From positions 3,906,001 to 3,970,000 of the forward strand of contig NZ_PDBX01000001.1 in assembly GCF_002564105.1 (NCBI RefSeq): DNA of 64,000 nucleotides, written 5' to 3'. The translations under genes and the position numbers were made by a program. Positions 36,416 to 45,910 of this stretch are shown piece by piece. Positions within the stretch are counted from its first letter, which is position 1. Every line of letters starts with the position of its first letter. The notes under the pieces are model-generated. The model made no database searches and was not told where the DNA came from. It saw only the letters and a list, made by a program, of their open reading frames with translations. This stretch comes from Collimonas sp. PA-H2 (lineage in GTDB: Bacteria; Pseudomonadota; Gammaproteobacteria; Burkholderiales; Burkholderiaceae_D).

Positions 36416-37036
36416 ATGCCTGAAATCTGGTTGTTCCTTATCGCCGCAATGACCCTGACCCTGGCGCCGGGGCCGGACAATATCTATGTGCTGACGCGCG
36501 GCATCGCCCAGGGCCGCAAGGCCGGGCTGGTGTCGGCGCTGGGCTTCAGCTCGGGCCTGATTTTCCATACCATGCTGGCGGTGCTGGGTTTCGCCGCGCT
36601 GATCAAGGCTTCGCCGTTGGCGTATTCGCTGCTGCGCTATGCCGGCGCCGGCTACCTGGTCTACATCGGCGTGCGCACCCTGCGTTCGCATTCGGCTGTC
36701 CAGCTGGGCGGCAGCGATACGGCGCCGCCGATGAAGCTGTCGCGCATCTATTGGCAGAGCGTGATCGCCAACATCCTGAATCCGAAAGTAACGCTGTTCT
36801 TCATCGCATTCCTGCCGCAGTTCGTGAATGCAAGCGCTGGCCATATTCCGGCACAGATGCTGCTGCTGGCGGCAATATTCATCCTGCAGGCGCTGGCCAT
36901 TTTTAGCGTGGTCGCTCTGTTTTCCGGCATGGTCGGCGCGTTCTTCCAGCGCAGGAAATCGGCAGCCACTATCATGAACCGCTTGGCGGGCACGGCGTTT
37001 ATCGGACTCGGTATACGCATCGCTTTGCCGCAATAA
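36416..37036 (+). CDS. LysE/RhtB family amino-acid exporter
   Basis: A 206-residue inner-membrane protein with about six hydrophobic segments and the family signature [20 protein letters not shown] near the N-terminus, plus [15 protein letters not shown]. Members export amino acids such as threonine, homoserine or lysine. It sits on the same strand between hscB (43 bases) and hscA (46 bases), an unusual place, and would be co-transcribed with them. The substrate and any link to cysteine or sulfur metabolism are unknown. Confidence 0.88.
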   Translation: MPEIWLFLIAAMTLTLAPGPDNIYVLTRGIAQGRKAGLVSALGFSSGLIFHTMLAVLGFAALIKASPLAYSLLRYAGAGYLVYIGVRTLRSHSAVQLGGSDTAPPMKLSRIYWQSVIANILNPKVTLFFIAFLPQFVNASAGHIPAQMLLLAAIFILQALAIFSVVALFSGMVGAFFQRRKSAATIMNRLAGTAFIGLGIRIALPQ

Positions 37037-37082
37037 GCAATCAACGCAATCAACAGCAATCAACGAAAAGCAAGACACCCCT

Positions 37083-38948
37083 ATGGCACTTTTGCAAATC
37101 TCAGAACCCGGCATGTCCACCGCACCGCATCAGCATCGGCTGGCGGTGGGGATAGACCTGGGCACCACCAATTCGCTGGTAGCGACGGTCCGCAACAGCA
37201 TCCCCGAGGTGCTCAACGATGAAGCCGGCCGGCCTTTGCTGCCGTCGATCGTGCGCTATCTGCCGAACGGCAATGCCCACATCGGCTACAAGGCGCAGGC
37301 AGCCCAGACTACCGATCCCAAGAACACCATTTTGTCGGTCAAGCGTTTCATGGGCCGCGGCTTGAAGGACATCGCCTACGCAGAAAACCTGCCTTACGAT
37401 TTCCTCGATGTGCCTGGCATGGTGCAGCTCAAGACGGTGGCTGGAGTCAAGAGCCCGGTGGAAATCTCGGCGGAAATCCTGGCCACCCTGCGGCAGCAGG
37501 CGGAAGACGCGCTGGGCGACGACCTGGTCGGCGCCGTGATCACCGTGCCGGCCTATTTCGACGATGCACAGCGCCAAGCCACCAAGGACGCAGCCAAGCT
37601 GGCCGGCCTGAATGTGCTGCGCCTGCTGAACGAACCGACTGCGGCGGCGATCGCCTACGGCCTGGACAACGCCTCGGAAGGCGTCTACGTGGTCTACGAT
37701 CTCGGCGGCGGCACTTTCGATATCTCTATCCTGAAGCTGACCAAGGGCGTGTTTGAAGTGCTGGCCACCGGCGGCGATTCGGCGCTGGGCGGCGATGATT
37801 TCGACCATCGACTGATTTGCTGGATCAGCAAGGAAGCCGCGCTGGCGCCTTTATCCGATGAAGACACCCGGATACTGATGGTCAAGGCGCGCGAAGCCAA
37901 GGAACTGCTGTCGACCAAGGCAGAGGTGACCATCGACGCCGTCCTGAATTCAGGCGAACGGGTGCACCTGGTGCTGACTTCGGAAGTTTTTGAGGCAATC
38001 ACCCAGCATCTGGTGGTCAAGACTTTGACGCCAACCCGCAAGGCGTTGCGCGATGCCGAACTGAGTATCGATGACGTCGATGGCGTGGTGCTGGTCGGCG
38101 GCGCTACCCGCATGCCTAGCATCCGCAAGGCGGTCGGCGAATATTTTCAGACTACGCCGCTGGCGAATATCGATCCGGATAAAGTAGTCGCGCTGGGCGC
38201 GGCGATCCAGGCCAATCTGCTGGCCGGCAACCGCGCTCCTGGCGACGACTGGCTGCTGCTGGATGTGATTCCCTTGTCGCTAGGCATAGAAACCATGGGC
38301 GGCCTGGTGGAAAAAGTCATTCCGCGCAACTCGACCATTCCCTGCGCCCGCGCCCAGGAATTCACCACTTTCAAGGATGGCCAGACCGCAATGGCGATCC
38401 AGGTCCTGCAAGGCGAGCGCGAGCTGGTCAGCGATTGCCGTTCGCTGGCCAAGTTTGAATTGCGCGGGATTCCACCGATGGCGGCCGGCGCGGCGCGTAT
38501 CCGTGTTACCTATCAGGTCGACGCCGATGGCTTGCTGTCGGTATCGGCGCGCGAACTGCGCTCCGGCGTGGAAGCTTCGATCAGCGTCAAGCCGTCTTAC
38601 GGCCTGGCAGATGACGATATCGCCCGCATGCTGCAAGAGTCGTTTGCCTCAGCCGACGTCGACATGCAGGCGCGCGCCTTGAAAGAAGAACAGGTGGAAG
38701 CCGAACGTATCGTGCTGGCCACCGAATCGGCCTTGCAGAGCGATGCCGCGCTGTTGTCGGCGGCAGAGCAGGGCGCGATTGCAGTCTTGATCGCGGCTGT
38801 CCGCGAACAAGCGCAAGGCAGCGACCACCTGGCCATCAAGGTGGCAGTCGATGCGCTGGCGCACGGCACCGAGGAGTTTGCCGCGCGCCGCATGGACCGC
38901 AGCGTGCACGATGCCTTGACCGGCAAGACGCTGGACCAGGTGTCGTAA
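37083..38948 (+). CDS. hscA: Hsp70-type chaperone HscA
   Basis: A 621-residue specialised Hsp70. The nucleotide-binding domain carries GIDLGTTNS (~residue 24), [12 protein letters not shown] and [10 protein letters not shown]. The substrate domain, beginning after [11 protein letters not shown], recognises the LPPVK segment of IscU. ATG 37083 gives [10 protein letters not shown], conserved at HscA N-termini. It works with HscB to release clusters from IscU. Length is normal. Confidence 0.96.
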   Translation: MALLQISEPGMSTAPHQHRLAVGIDLGTTNSLVATVRNSIPEVLNDEAGRPLLPSIVRYLPNGNAHIGYKAQAAQTTDPKNTILSVKRFMGRGLKDIAYAENLPYDFLDVPGMVQLKTVAGVKSPVEISAEILATLRQQAEDALGDDLVGAVITVPAYFDDAQRQATKDAAKLAGLNVLRLLNEPTAAAIAYGLDNASEGVYVVYDLGGGTFDISILKLTKGVFEVLATGGDSALGGDDFDHRLICWISKEAALAPLSDEDTRILMVKAREAKELLSTKAEVTIDAVLNSGERVHLVLTSEVFEAITQHLVVKTLTPTRKALRDAELSIDDVDGVVLVGGATRMPSIRKAVGEYFQTTPLANIDPDKVVALGAAIQANLLAGNRAPGDDWLLLDVIPLSLGIETMGGLVEKVIPRNSTIPCARAQEFTTFKDGQTAMAIQVLQGERELVSDCRSLAKFELRGIPPMAAGAARIRVTYQVDADGLLSVSARELRSGVEASISVKPSYGLADDDIARMLQESFASADVDMQARALKEEQVEAERIVLATESALQSDAALLSAAEQGAIAVLIAAVREQAQGSDHLAIKVAVDALAHGTEEFAARRMDRSVHDALTGKTLDQVS

Positions 38949-39002
38949 ATAATTGCAGAATAATTTCACACGCAGAATCAACCTATTCCCGAGGTAAACC
39001 AA

Positions 39003-39341
39003 GTGCCCCAAATCGTCGTATTGCCCCATCCTACCTATTGCCCAGAGGGCGTTGTGATTGAAGCCCCGCGCGGACAGTCGGTCTGCGATGCCTTGCTCGA
39101 GCATGACATCGAGATCGAGCACGCCTGCGAAAAATCCTGCGCCTGCACTACCTGCCACGTCGTGGTGCGCGAAGGCTTTGCCTCGCTCGGCGAACTTGAA
39201 GACAAAGAAGAAGACTTGCTGGACATGGCCTGGGGGCTGGAAGCGACTTCGCGCCTGTCCTGCCAGGCCATCCTCGGCGAGCAAGACCTGGTAGTCGAGA
39301 TTCCCAAGTACACCATCAACCACGCCAGCGAAAACCACTAA
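39003..39341 (+). CDS. fdx: [2Fe-2S] ferredoxin, Isc type
   Basis: 112 residues with adrenodoxin-type cluster ligands: CEKSCACTTC gives three cysteines, and LSCQAIL the fourth. It supplies electrons during cluster assembly. The start is GTG 39003 with GAGG at 38991-38994, 8 bases upstream. It lies between hscA and iscX as in other isc operons. Confidence 0.95.
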   Translation: MPQIVVLPHPTYCPEGVVIEAPRGQSVCDALLEHDIEIEHACEKSCACTTCHVVVREGFASLGELEDKEEDLLDMAWGLEATSRLSCQAILGEQDLVVEIPKYTINHASENH

Positions 39342-39364
39342 GAACCACTAAGCGGAGCAGCGCC

Positions 39365-39559
39365 ATGAAATGGATAGACTCACTGCAGATTGCAGAAGCC
39401 TTGTACGACAAATTCCCGGACGTCGATCCGGAAAAAATCCGGTTCACCGATTTGCACAACTGGGTGCTGGAACTGGACGGTTTCGACGATGATCCCAAGC
39501 ATACCGGCGAGAAAATCCTGGAAGCGATACAAGCAGCCTGGATAGAAGAAGCCAGATAA
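39365..39559 (+). CDS. iscX: Fe-S assembly protein IscX
   Basis: A 64-residue acidic protein (MKWIDSLQIAEALYDKFPD, later DDPKHTGEKILEAIQ) of the IscX/YfhJ family. It binds IscS and iron and modulates desulfurase activity. It is the last gene of the isc operon, followed directly by a strong terminator. Confidence 0.95.
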   Translation: MKWIDSLQIAEALYDKFPDVDPEKIRFTDLHNWVLELDGFDDDPKHTGEKILEAIQAAWIEEAR

Positions 39560-39570
39560 ACGCCGGCCCA

Positions 39571-39616
39571 ATAAAAAACCCGCTGTCGCTACATCAGTAG
39601 CAACAGCGGGTTTTTA
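39571..39616. terminator. Bidirectional terminator after iscX
   Basis: Long stem AAAAACCCGCTGT...GCTAC / GTAGC...ACAGCGGGTTTTTA with a short loop. A-rich on one side and T-rich on the other, it can serve both the isc operon and the convergent gene at 39632. Confidence 0.88.
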
Positions 39617-39631
39617 TTTGGCGCAGCGGTT

Positions 39632-40342
39632 TTAGCCGCGGCCTTCCAGGTGACCGTTGACGACGCGAACTGCATCGCCGACACGCCAGCCCTGGCCCGA
39701 TTGCGGGAAGGTGCGGGTCTTGCCGTCGTCCATCCGCACCACTACCTGATAGGTGGTGTTGCTGCGGGTGCGTTTTTCCACTTCGTTGCCGGCAAAGCCG
39801 CCGCCGACAGCACCGGCGACCGTCGCCAGGGTGTTGCCGTTGCCGTGGCCGACCTGATGGCCTAGCACACCGCCCAATACCGCGCCGGCTGCAATGCCCA
39901 AGCCGCTAGGCGGGACCGCGTGCTGGATCGCCTGGATCGATTCAACCTGGCCGCAGCTATGGCAGATTGCTGGCTGTGACGGTGCGGACTGGCGCGGCGC
40001 CTGTGCATATTCGGGACGCTGGACGGGTTGCTGTTGCGGCTGCTGTGCCTGCATCGGCGGCTGCGCGTAATTGCCGTTCTGGCCGCCTTGCTGCATCTGG
40101 CCACCTTGCTGCATGCCGTTGTTCATCAGCGGCTGCTGCTGAGGCTGTTGTTGCGCTTGTTGTTGCTGCTGGTTGTAGTCGGCAGAGCCTGGCGCCAGCG
40201 CGGCGACTGAGGCCGGCGTCGACTGCGAGCTAGGGAACAGGCCTGTCATCGCGGCCACGCCTATCAGGCTGGCCAGCGTTACTGCTACGGCCGCGGTGGC
40301 GACCAGCGGGTGAATGCGGTTGCTTGGTTTCGGGTTGTCCAT
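39632..40342 (-). CDS. Glycine-zipper 2TM domain envelope protein with Gln-rich linker
   Basis: 236 residues. ATG 40342 follows GGAGGTAATA. One N-terminal hydrophobic segment (about 15-40) is followed by a ~60-residue low-complexity region rich in Gln, Asn, Gly and Met. A glycine-zipper module follows (GLGIAAGAVLGGVLGHQVG, AGAVGGGFAGNEVE), then a C-terminal beta-domain (YQVVVRMDDGKTRTFPQSG). The last two parts resemble Rickettsia 17-kDa/SlyB-like surface antigens. It is probably anchored in the inner membrane and spans the periplasm. Function is unknown. Confidence 0.82.
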   Translation of the reverse strand: MDNPKPSNRIHPLVATAAVAVTLASLIGVAAMTGLFPSSQSTPASVAALAPGSADYNQQQQQAQQQPQQQPLMNNGMQQGGQMQQGGQNGNYAQPPMQAQQPQQQPVQRPEYAQAPRQSAPSQPAICHSCGQVESIQAIQHAVPPSGLGIAAGAVLGGVLGHQVGHGNGNTLATVAGAVGGGFAGNEVEKRTRSNTTYQVVVRMDDGKTRTFPQSGQGWRVGDAVRVVNGHLEGRG

Positions 40343-40639
40343 TATTACCTCCAGAAAATCTTTTGTTTGTTGAGTAATGTCATTATCAAAGCTTCGCGGG
40401 CTGAACACTAGGTTGATAATGTGTCAGATGTATCCTTATGTAACGAGTTCAATCTGTCAGGAAACATTTTACTGGGGGAATTGGATTTGCCGCGCAAGAA
40501 TCAAAAAAATAGCTTATTTCAGCCGTAGGGCGGGCATGCAATGCCCACGCGATGTGGAAGATATCGCTTACGCGTGGGCACTTTGTGTACATCCTGCAAA
40601 CTTGAGCTATGCCGGCCCCGGCTGGAATGCCGGGCACGG

Positions 40640-41647
40640 CTAGAAAGTATGGCTCATGCCGACCGCATAGCCGGTGGTGTCGGCCTTGATTTTTTCCCGG
40701 TACAGGTCGCTGTACAGGATGGTGCGTTTAGACAACGGGTGACTGTAGCCCAGGCTGACCTTGTGGTTGCCGCTGTCCTGGTTGCGCCCGTAGCCGGCCT
40801 TGATGCTGTCCGTGCCGACCGCATAGGTGGCCGCCAGCACCATCAGCCGTTCGCTGCTCCTGCCGGCCGCTGCCGCATTCACGCCGACCAGTTTGGTATG
40901 GGCATAAGAGCCCATCAGCACCAGCCCGCTGAAATCGTAGGAGCCGCCCAGGAAATAGATATTGTCGCTATTGCCATTGCGTTCATAGGATGCCATGGCG
41001 CCGACCGGGCCTTTGCCATAGTTGAGCGAGATGCCGAGGTTGCGGGTTTTCGCCAGCGGATTTCTTTCGACCTCGCCGGCCACGGCAAAGCGGAAGCCGG
41101 AAAAATCCGGCGAATCGTAGAACACGCCATTGCTGATGCGCGCGAAGTTGGCGTAGCCGAGCGCGACGTCGCTGATGCCGTCGCTGCTGTAGCTGCCGGT
41201 CTGGTAGCTGGCCAGCGAACCGTTGAAGCCGCTGTTGTACCAAGGCTCGAACAGCCAGATATTGTTCCACAAGGGCGTCACCGCGCGGCCTATGCGCAAG
41301 CTGCCGGCGCTGCCGCTTTTCAGGCCGACTGTGCTCTCACCCTGGAAGAAGGTGGTCGGACGCTCCTGGGCGCCGGTGGCGGGTATGAAGCGGGTCTGCA
41401 GATTGAAGATGGTGGCCAGGCCGTCGCCCAGGTCTTCCTGCCCCTTGAAGCCCAGCCAGTTGTTGTAGCCGCGCCCCATGATGACCGCGCCGCCGCTTTC
41501 CTTGCCGATAGATACATCCAGGTTGCCGTACATGGTTACGCTGGTTTGCGCCTGCGCCTGGGATGCTGCCGCTGCGAGTAGGACAAGTCCTAACTTGAAC
41601 GTCTTGCGGCGCAATTGCCGGCTGCTGCCGCGATTCAGATTTATCAT
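40640..41647 (-). CDS. Outer-membrane porin (Burkholderiales type)
   Basis: 335 residues. ATG 41647 follows AGGA. The signal peptide covers about residues 1-34 (ending SQAQAQ), then TSVTMYGNLDVSIGK and NWLGFKGQEDLGDGLATIFN, with a C-terminal GMSHTF ending in Phe. It differs clearly from the porin at 15352. The adjacent LysR gene is divergent, and a dyad in the shared region recurs upstream of the gabD gene at 47362, suggesting co-regulation. Confidence 0.9.
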   Translation of the reverse strand: MINLNRGSSRQLRRKTFKLGLVLLAAAASQAQAQTSVTMYGNLDVSIGKESGGAVIMGRGYNNWLGFKGQEDLGDGLATIFNLQTRFIPATGAQERPTTFFQGESTVGLKSGSAGSLRIGRAVTPLWNNIWLFEPWYNSGFNGSLASYQTGSYSSDGISDVALGYANFARISNGVFYDSPDFSGFRFAVAGEVERNPLAKTRNLGISLNYGKGPVGAMASYERNGNSDNIYFLGGSYDFSGLVLMGSYAHTKLVGVNAAAAGRSSERLMVLAATYAVGTDSIKAGYGRNQDSGNHKVSLGYSHPLSKRTILYSDLYREKIKADTTGYAVGMSHTF

Positions 41648-41740
41648 TCCTGGTCTCCGTGTCGTTATATATTTTTTGAGCGCGCATGCTGCGAGCCGGC
41701 TTATCTTCTGCGATTCGGCGGATGTTTCCCAACGCAATTA

Positions 41741-41755
41741 TTAGATGGACCTATC
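41741..41755. promoter_or_regulatory. Candidate LysR operator, copy 1
   Basis: TTAGATGGACCTATC in the porin-lysR intergenic region matches TTAGATAGTGCTATC at 47432-47446 in 12 of 15 positions, with the same dyad centre. The size suits a LysR T-N11-A type box. Confidence 0.5.
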
Positions 41756-41933
41756 GCATATTCAGATAAGTCCTACGGACGCTTGAGAAGGCGGCCGGAT
41801 GGCGGTGGCGCGCCATCCACGGCTGACGGGGAGAACGGCGTTGCGAGCGGATTTGCCAGTAGAATGTCAGGCACAGCAGCGCATAAAATACTGACAACGC
41901 GCTGCCAAGATAACTAAATCACAGGAGATACCC

Positions 41934-42899
41934 ATGGATCGTCGCTGCCTGCCATTAAATGCATTGCGCGCTTTCGAGGCGGCCGGCAAGCATCTGAGCG
42001 TGACTGCCGCGGCGAACAGCCTGTTCGTCTCGCAGAGCGCCGTCAGCCGCCATATCCTGACGCTGGAAGCCTTGCTGGGCGTGAAGCTGTTTGACCGCAA
42101 GCACCAGCATCTGGAGCTGACCGAAGCGGGGCGGGCGCTGCTGCCGGTGGTGAACAAGTCCTTCGACCGCATCGAGCATGTGCTGAAAGACATCCTCAAG
42201 GACGGCGCCGAATCGCGCCGCGTGCTGCACATCCAGATGCCGTCGACCTTCGCGCATAACCTTGCGGTGCCTATCCTGCGCGAATTCAGGAATATCTTCC
42301 CGGATGTGATGCTGGACCTGGTGATCCCCAACAAGGTCGGCATGCCGGATATCAACAGCGATATCGCGGTGGTGTATTCCAAGCCCGAAGTCAATGATCT
42401 GATCGCCGACCTGCTCTGGCATGTGCGGCTGACGCCGCTGTGCCATCCCTGCCTGCTGCAGGCGGCCAACGCCGCCAGCCTGGCGGATTTTGTGGCCGGC
42501 AACGAGATCGTGCACGTGATCCTGGAAGGGCAGCCGCGCCATCGTCTGTGGGACCGTTTCGTGCGGCAGGCCGAACTGTCCAAGGTCTCGGTGGACCGCG
42601 GGCTGGTGTTCGAGACCGCCAACCTGGCGGCGCAATATGCGATGAGCGGCACTGGCATCGCCCTGCTCGATCCTTTGCTGTTCCAGGACGAGTTGCGTAG
42701 CGGTGCGCTGGTGCAGCCGTTCGACGCCTGGGTCGACGACGGCTACGGCTACTACCTGCTGACCCATTCCGACGACTTGCTGGACGAAACGATTGCTTCG
42801 TTCCGTTCCTGGATGATCCAGCGTTTCGCCAATTCCTCGCTGGAACTGCAGCACCTGGTGCGCCGCACCGGCCTGCCGGCCGCAGCGGCGCAGGCCTGA
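41934..42899 (+). CDS. LysR-family regulator, GcvA-like
   Basis: A 321-residue LysR protein. HTH at about residues 6-65 (LNALRAFEAAGKHLSVTAAA, then VSQSAVSRHILTLE) with a C-terminal effector domain. RBS GGAG lies upstream of ATG 41934. It is divergent from the porin and convergent with the proV-like gene. The shared 15-bp dyads at 41741 and 47432 suggest it controls the porin, itself and the gabD-proXWV cluster; this is inference. Confidence 0.9.
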   Translation: MDRRCLPLNALRAFEAAGKHLSVTAAANSLFVSQSAVSRHILTLEALLGVKLFDRKHQHLELTEAGRALLPVVNKSFDRIEHVLKDILKDGAESRRVLHIQMPSTFAHNLAVPILREFRNIFPDVMLDLVIPNKVGMPDINSDIAVVYSKPEVNDLIADLLWHVRLTPLCHPCLLQAANAASLADFVAGNEIVHVILEGQPRHRLWDRFVRQAELSKVSVDRGLVFETANLAAQYAMSGTGIALLDPLLFQDELRSGALVQPFDAWVDDGYGYYLLTHSDDLLDETIASFRSWMIQRFANSSLELQHLVRRTGLPAAAAQA

Positions 42900-42905
42900 T
42901 GCCGG

Positions 42906-43754
42906 CTAGGCCGGCTGACTGCTGCCGCTGGATCGGCGTTCGACGAAGCGCCTGACGTAGTCGTCTGCCGGACGGTTGAGGATGTCGTCGGCACTGCCGA
43001 CCTGCACCAGCACGCCGTCGCGCAAGATGGCGATCTGCGCGCCGATGTGGATCGCTTCATCCAGGTCGTGGGTGATGAACACGATGGTCTTGTTGAAGCG
43101 TTCCTGCAGCACCAGCAGTTGATCCTGCATTTCCGCGCGTATCAGCGGATCGAGCGCGCTGAAGGCTTCGTCCATCAGGATGATGTCGGTATCGGCCGCC
43201 AGCGCCCGCGCCAGGCCGACGCGCTGGCGCATGCCGCCGGACAGCTGGTCCGGATAGGCCTTGGAATAGCCTGTCAGGCCGACCCGTTCCAGCCATTCAT
43301 GGGCCTGTTCGTGCGCCTCCTTCTTTTTCACGCCGCGCGTCAGCAGGGCGAAGGCGGTATTGTCCAGCACCGACCAGTGCGGCAGCAGGCCGAAGCTCTG
43401 GAACACCATGCTGATCTTGTTGCGGCGCAGTTGACGCAAGCCATGGGCATCGAGCGTGAGGATGTTTTCGCCATCGATCAGGATTTCGCCCTGGGTCGGA
43501 TCGATCAGGCGGTTGAAATGCCGCACCAGGGTCGATTTGCCGGAACCGGAAAGGCCCATGATGACGGAGATCTTAGCTTCCGGAATCTCCAGTGAAATAT
43601 CGCGCAGGCCGACATTGCAGCCGGTCTGCTGCAAGACTTCCGCCTTGCTCTTGTCCTGCCGCAGCAGGTCCAGCGCCGTTGCGCAATCCGCGCCAAACAC
43701 TTTGTAGATATTGCGTACCGAAATTTTGCTAGGAGTAGTGTGTGCTTGATTCAT
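42906..43754 (-). CDS. Quaternary-amine ABC transporter ATPase, ProV-like
   Basis: A 282-residue ATPase of the glycine-betaine/proline class. Walker [11 protein letters not shown]-loop [14 protein letters not shown], signature [16 protein letters not shown], Walker [13 protein letters not shown] (Asp-Glu-Ala, typical of ProV). It lacks the C-terminal CBS osmosensor pair found in E. coli ProV. Its start lies 3 bases after the permease gene's stop. With ProW- and ProX-like genes upstream it forms one importer, expressed after gabD. Confidence 0.9.
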   Translation of the reverse strand: MNQAHTTPSKISVRNIYKVFGADCATALDLLRQDKSKAEVLQQTGCNVGLRDISLEIPEAKISVIMGLSGSGKSTLVRHFNRLIDPTQGEILIDGENILTLDAHGLRQLRRNKISMVFQSFGLLPHWSVLDNTAFALLTRGVKKKEAHEQAHEWLERVGLTGYSKAYPDQLSGGMRQRVGLARALAADTDIILMDEAFSALDPLIRAEMQDQLLVLQERFNKTIVFITHDLDEAIHIGAQIAILRDGVLVQVGSADDILNRPADDYVRRFVERRSSGSSQPA

Positions 43755-43757
43755 GAT

Positions 43758-44630
43758 TTATTCCGGCTTGGTCAGTTGCGAGCGCTGGCGGCGGTTCATG
43801 CCGTAGGCCTGGGTAATGCGGTCGATCACGATCGCCAGTATGACGACGGCGACGCCGGCATGCGCGCCTTTGCCGAAATCGAGGTTGGTCAGCCCTTGCA
43901 GGATATCCTCACCCAGACCGCGTGCGCCGATCATCGAAGCCACCACCACCATCGCCAGCGCTAGCATGGTGGTCTGGTTGATGCCGGCCATGATGCTGGG
44001 ACGCGCCAGCGGCAGCTGCACCCACATCAACAGCTGGAATTTGGTGGTGCCGAAGGACCAGGCGGCGTCGCGGGTTTCCTGGTCGACCTGGCGGATGCCG
44101 AGCTCGGTCAGGCGTATCAACGGCGGCAGCGCGTAGATCACGGTGGCCAGCACGGCGGGCACCTTGCCGATGCTGAACAGCATCACCGCCGGCAGCATGT
44201 AGACAAACATGGGGAAGGTCTGCATCACGTCCAGCAGCGGCAGCAGCAGCCGCGACAGCAGCTTGCTGCGCGCCATCATGATGCCGATAGGGATGCCAAT
44301 GACCAGTGAAATGATGATCGACACCAACATGATGCTGAGCGTCTGTATGGTTTTTTCCCACAAGCCCAGGCAGCCGATGAAGTACAGCGCCAGCACGAAA
44401 GCCAGACTCATGCGCACCCGGCGCAAGGCGTGGTAGCTGATCAGGCCGACCGCTGTCAGCACCAGCCACGGCGGTATCGATTGCAGGAAACTTTCCAGCG
44501 GTACCATCAGGTAGCGCAGCATGAAGGTGGAAATGTCGTGCAGGCTGTCGCCGTACTTCTGGACGATGCTGCTGATACCGGAATTTAAGACTTCGGAAAA
44601 TGAAATTGGGATAAAGAATTCGAAAGACAT
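43758..44630 (-). CDS. Quaternary-amine ABC transporter permease, ProW-like
   Basis: A 290-residue permease with about six membrane segments, including LVLTAVGLISYHALRRVRMS and IGIPIGIMMARSKLLSRLLL. ATG 44630 follows AAGGAATC; upstream in-frame codons lack a better site. It sits between the binding protein and ATPase genes with short gaps. It probably forms a homodimeric channel. Confidence 0.88.
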   Translation of the reverse strand: MSFEFFIPISFSEVLNSGISSIVQKYGDSLHDISTFMLRYLMVPLESFLQSIPPWLVLTAVGLISYHALRRVRMSLAFVLALYFIGCLGLWEKTIQTLSIMLVSIIISLVIGIPIGIMMARSKLLSRLLLPLLDVMQTFPMFVYMLPAVMLFSIGKVPAVLATVIYALPPLIRLTELGIRQVDQETRDAAWSFGTTKFQLLMWVQLPLARPSIMAGINQTTMLALAMVVVASMIGARGLGEDILQGLTNLDFGKGAHAGVAVVILAIVIDRITQAYGMNRRQRSQLTKPE

Positions 44631-44771
44631 GCTGATTCCTTCTGAAAGCACGGTGTTGCCAGCCATTGGCAAGCGGATGAGGTGCTGCGTGCGGCTGATA
44701 CGAAGAGACGATGAAACGCGGGATCAAGCCCGCTGCCAGCATAGCGCAGCAGCAGGCTTCAGGGCAGTTGC

Positions 44772-45800
44772 TTACAACTTGGTTTCGATTTTTTGCGCGA
44801 CGTCAGCCGGCACCCACTGCGTCCACAACGCTTTGTTTTTTTGCAGGAACTCTTTGGCCAACACCGAGCCGCCGACCTTGCGTTCGCCCATTTCGGTGAT
44901 CGCGTGGTTGACGATATCGGCCGGTACCGAGAGCTTGTTGAAGAAGGCAATGATGTCCGGTGCGCCCTTGATGAACGGGGTCGAGACGCCGATGGTCAGC
45001 TTGAAGGAAGGCGTGCCGGTGCCGCAGACCTCATCGGTGGTGGTGTTTTGCACGGTCTTCCAGCATTTTTCCGTGAATTCCGGTTCCTGCAGCTGCACGA
45101 ATTTGTACTTGCCCATCAGGCCGGCCGGCGACCAGTAGTAGAACAGGATAGGCTTGCCGCGTTCGTAAGCAGAGGAAATGGTGGCGTCCAGCGCGCCGCC
45201 GGTACCGGGCCGGAAATTGGTATAGCTGGCGGCTAGCTTATAAGCCTTGAATTTCTGGTTGTTGATGCGTTCGCAATCCCAGCCGGCAGGACAATTCAGG
45301 AAGCGGCCCTTGGCCGGATCTTCATCGTCGCTGAACAGGTCTTTGTATTTCGGCAGGTCGGCCACCGATTTCAAGCCGGGAGCGACCGCCTTGATGCCGC
45401 GCTTGGGATCGCCGTTGACCACATAGTCCGGCACGAACCAGCCTTCGCGGGTGCCGCCGGCCAGGATGTTGCCGACCAGATCAATCTTGCCATCGCTACG
45501 GCCCTTCTTGATGACATTGGTGCGGTCCCATTGCTCGACCCAGACCTGCAGGTCGTTCGACACCAGCGCGGTCTCGGTTACCGCAGTGCTGCCGGTGACG
45601 CTTTCGGTTTTGCAGCCATAGCCGTTGGCGACGATGAAATTGGCGAGCTCGGTAAAGAACTGCGCGCTTTCCCAGGTGACGCCGGCGAACTTGACCGGCT
45701 TGCCGTCGGCGCACCATTGCGGAGTTGCGGTGGCTTGCGCCGCGCTGGCTGCCAGGGTCAGCAGCATGGCGCCGGCGCATTTTTTGATGATGTTTTGCAA
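44772..45800 (-). CDS. Glycine-betaine/proline-type substrate-binding protein, ProX-like
   Basis: A 342-residue OpuAC-type binding protein. The best start is TTG 45800: GGAG lies 6 bases upstream and the product begins with a clean Sec signal (MQNIIKKCAGAM, cleaved near SAAQA). The open frame further upstream is GC-rich antisense-like sequence. Aromatic residues expected for cation-pi binding of quaternary amines occur (VEQWDR, GGTREGWFVPDY, FYYWSPAGLM). The ligand may be a betaine, or an amine whose breakdown needs the adjacent GabD. Confidence 0.83.
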   Translation of the reverse strand: MQNIIKKCAGAMLLTLAASAAQATATPQWCADGKPVKFAGVTWESAQFFTELANFIVANGYGCKTESVTGSTAVTETALVSNDLQVWVEQWDRTNVIKKGRSDGKIDLVGNILAGGTREGWFVPDYVVNGDPKRGIKAVAPGLKSVADLPKYKDLFSDDEDPAKGRFLNCPAGWDCERINNQKFKAYKLAASYTNFRPGTGGALDATISSAYERGKPILFYYWSPAGLMGKYKFVQLQEPEFTEKCWKTVQNTTTDEVCGTGTPSFKLTIGVSTPFIKGAPDIIAFFNKLSVPADIVNHAITEMGERKVGGSVLAKEFLQKNKALWTQWVPADVAQKIETKL

Positions 45801-45910
45801 AATGTTCTCCTTTGGTTTTTTATCATATCCACTGTATCTGTCACCAGCCGTGGACTTGGTTGTTGCAGCTAGTCCAAAGCACCGGCTGGCGCTTTGGACT
45901 TCACATGGCT

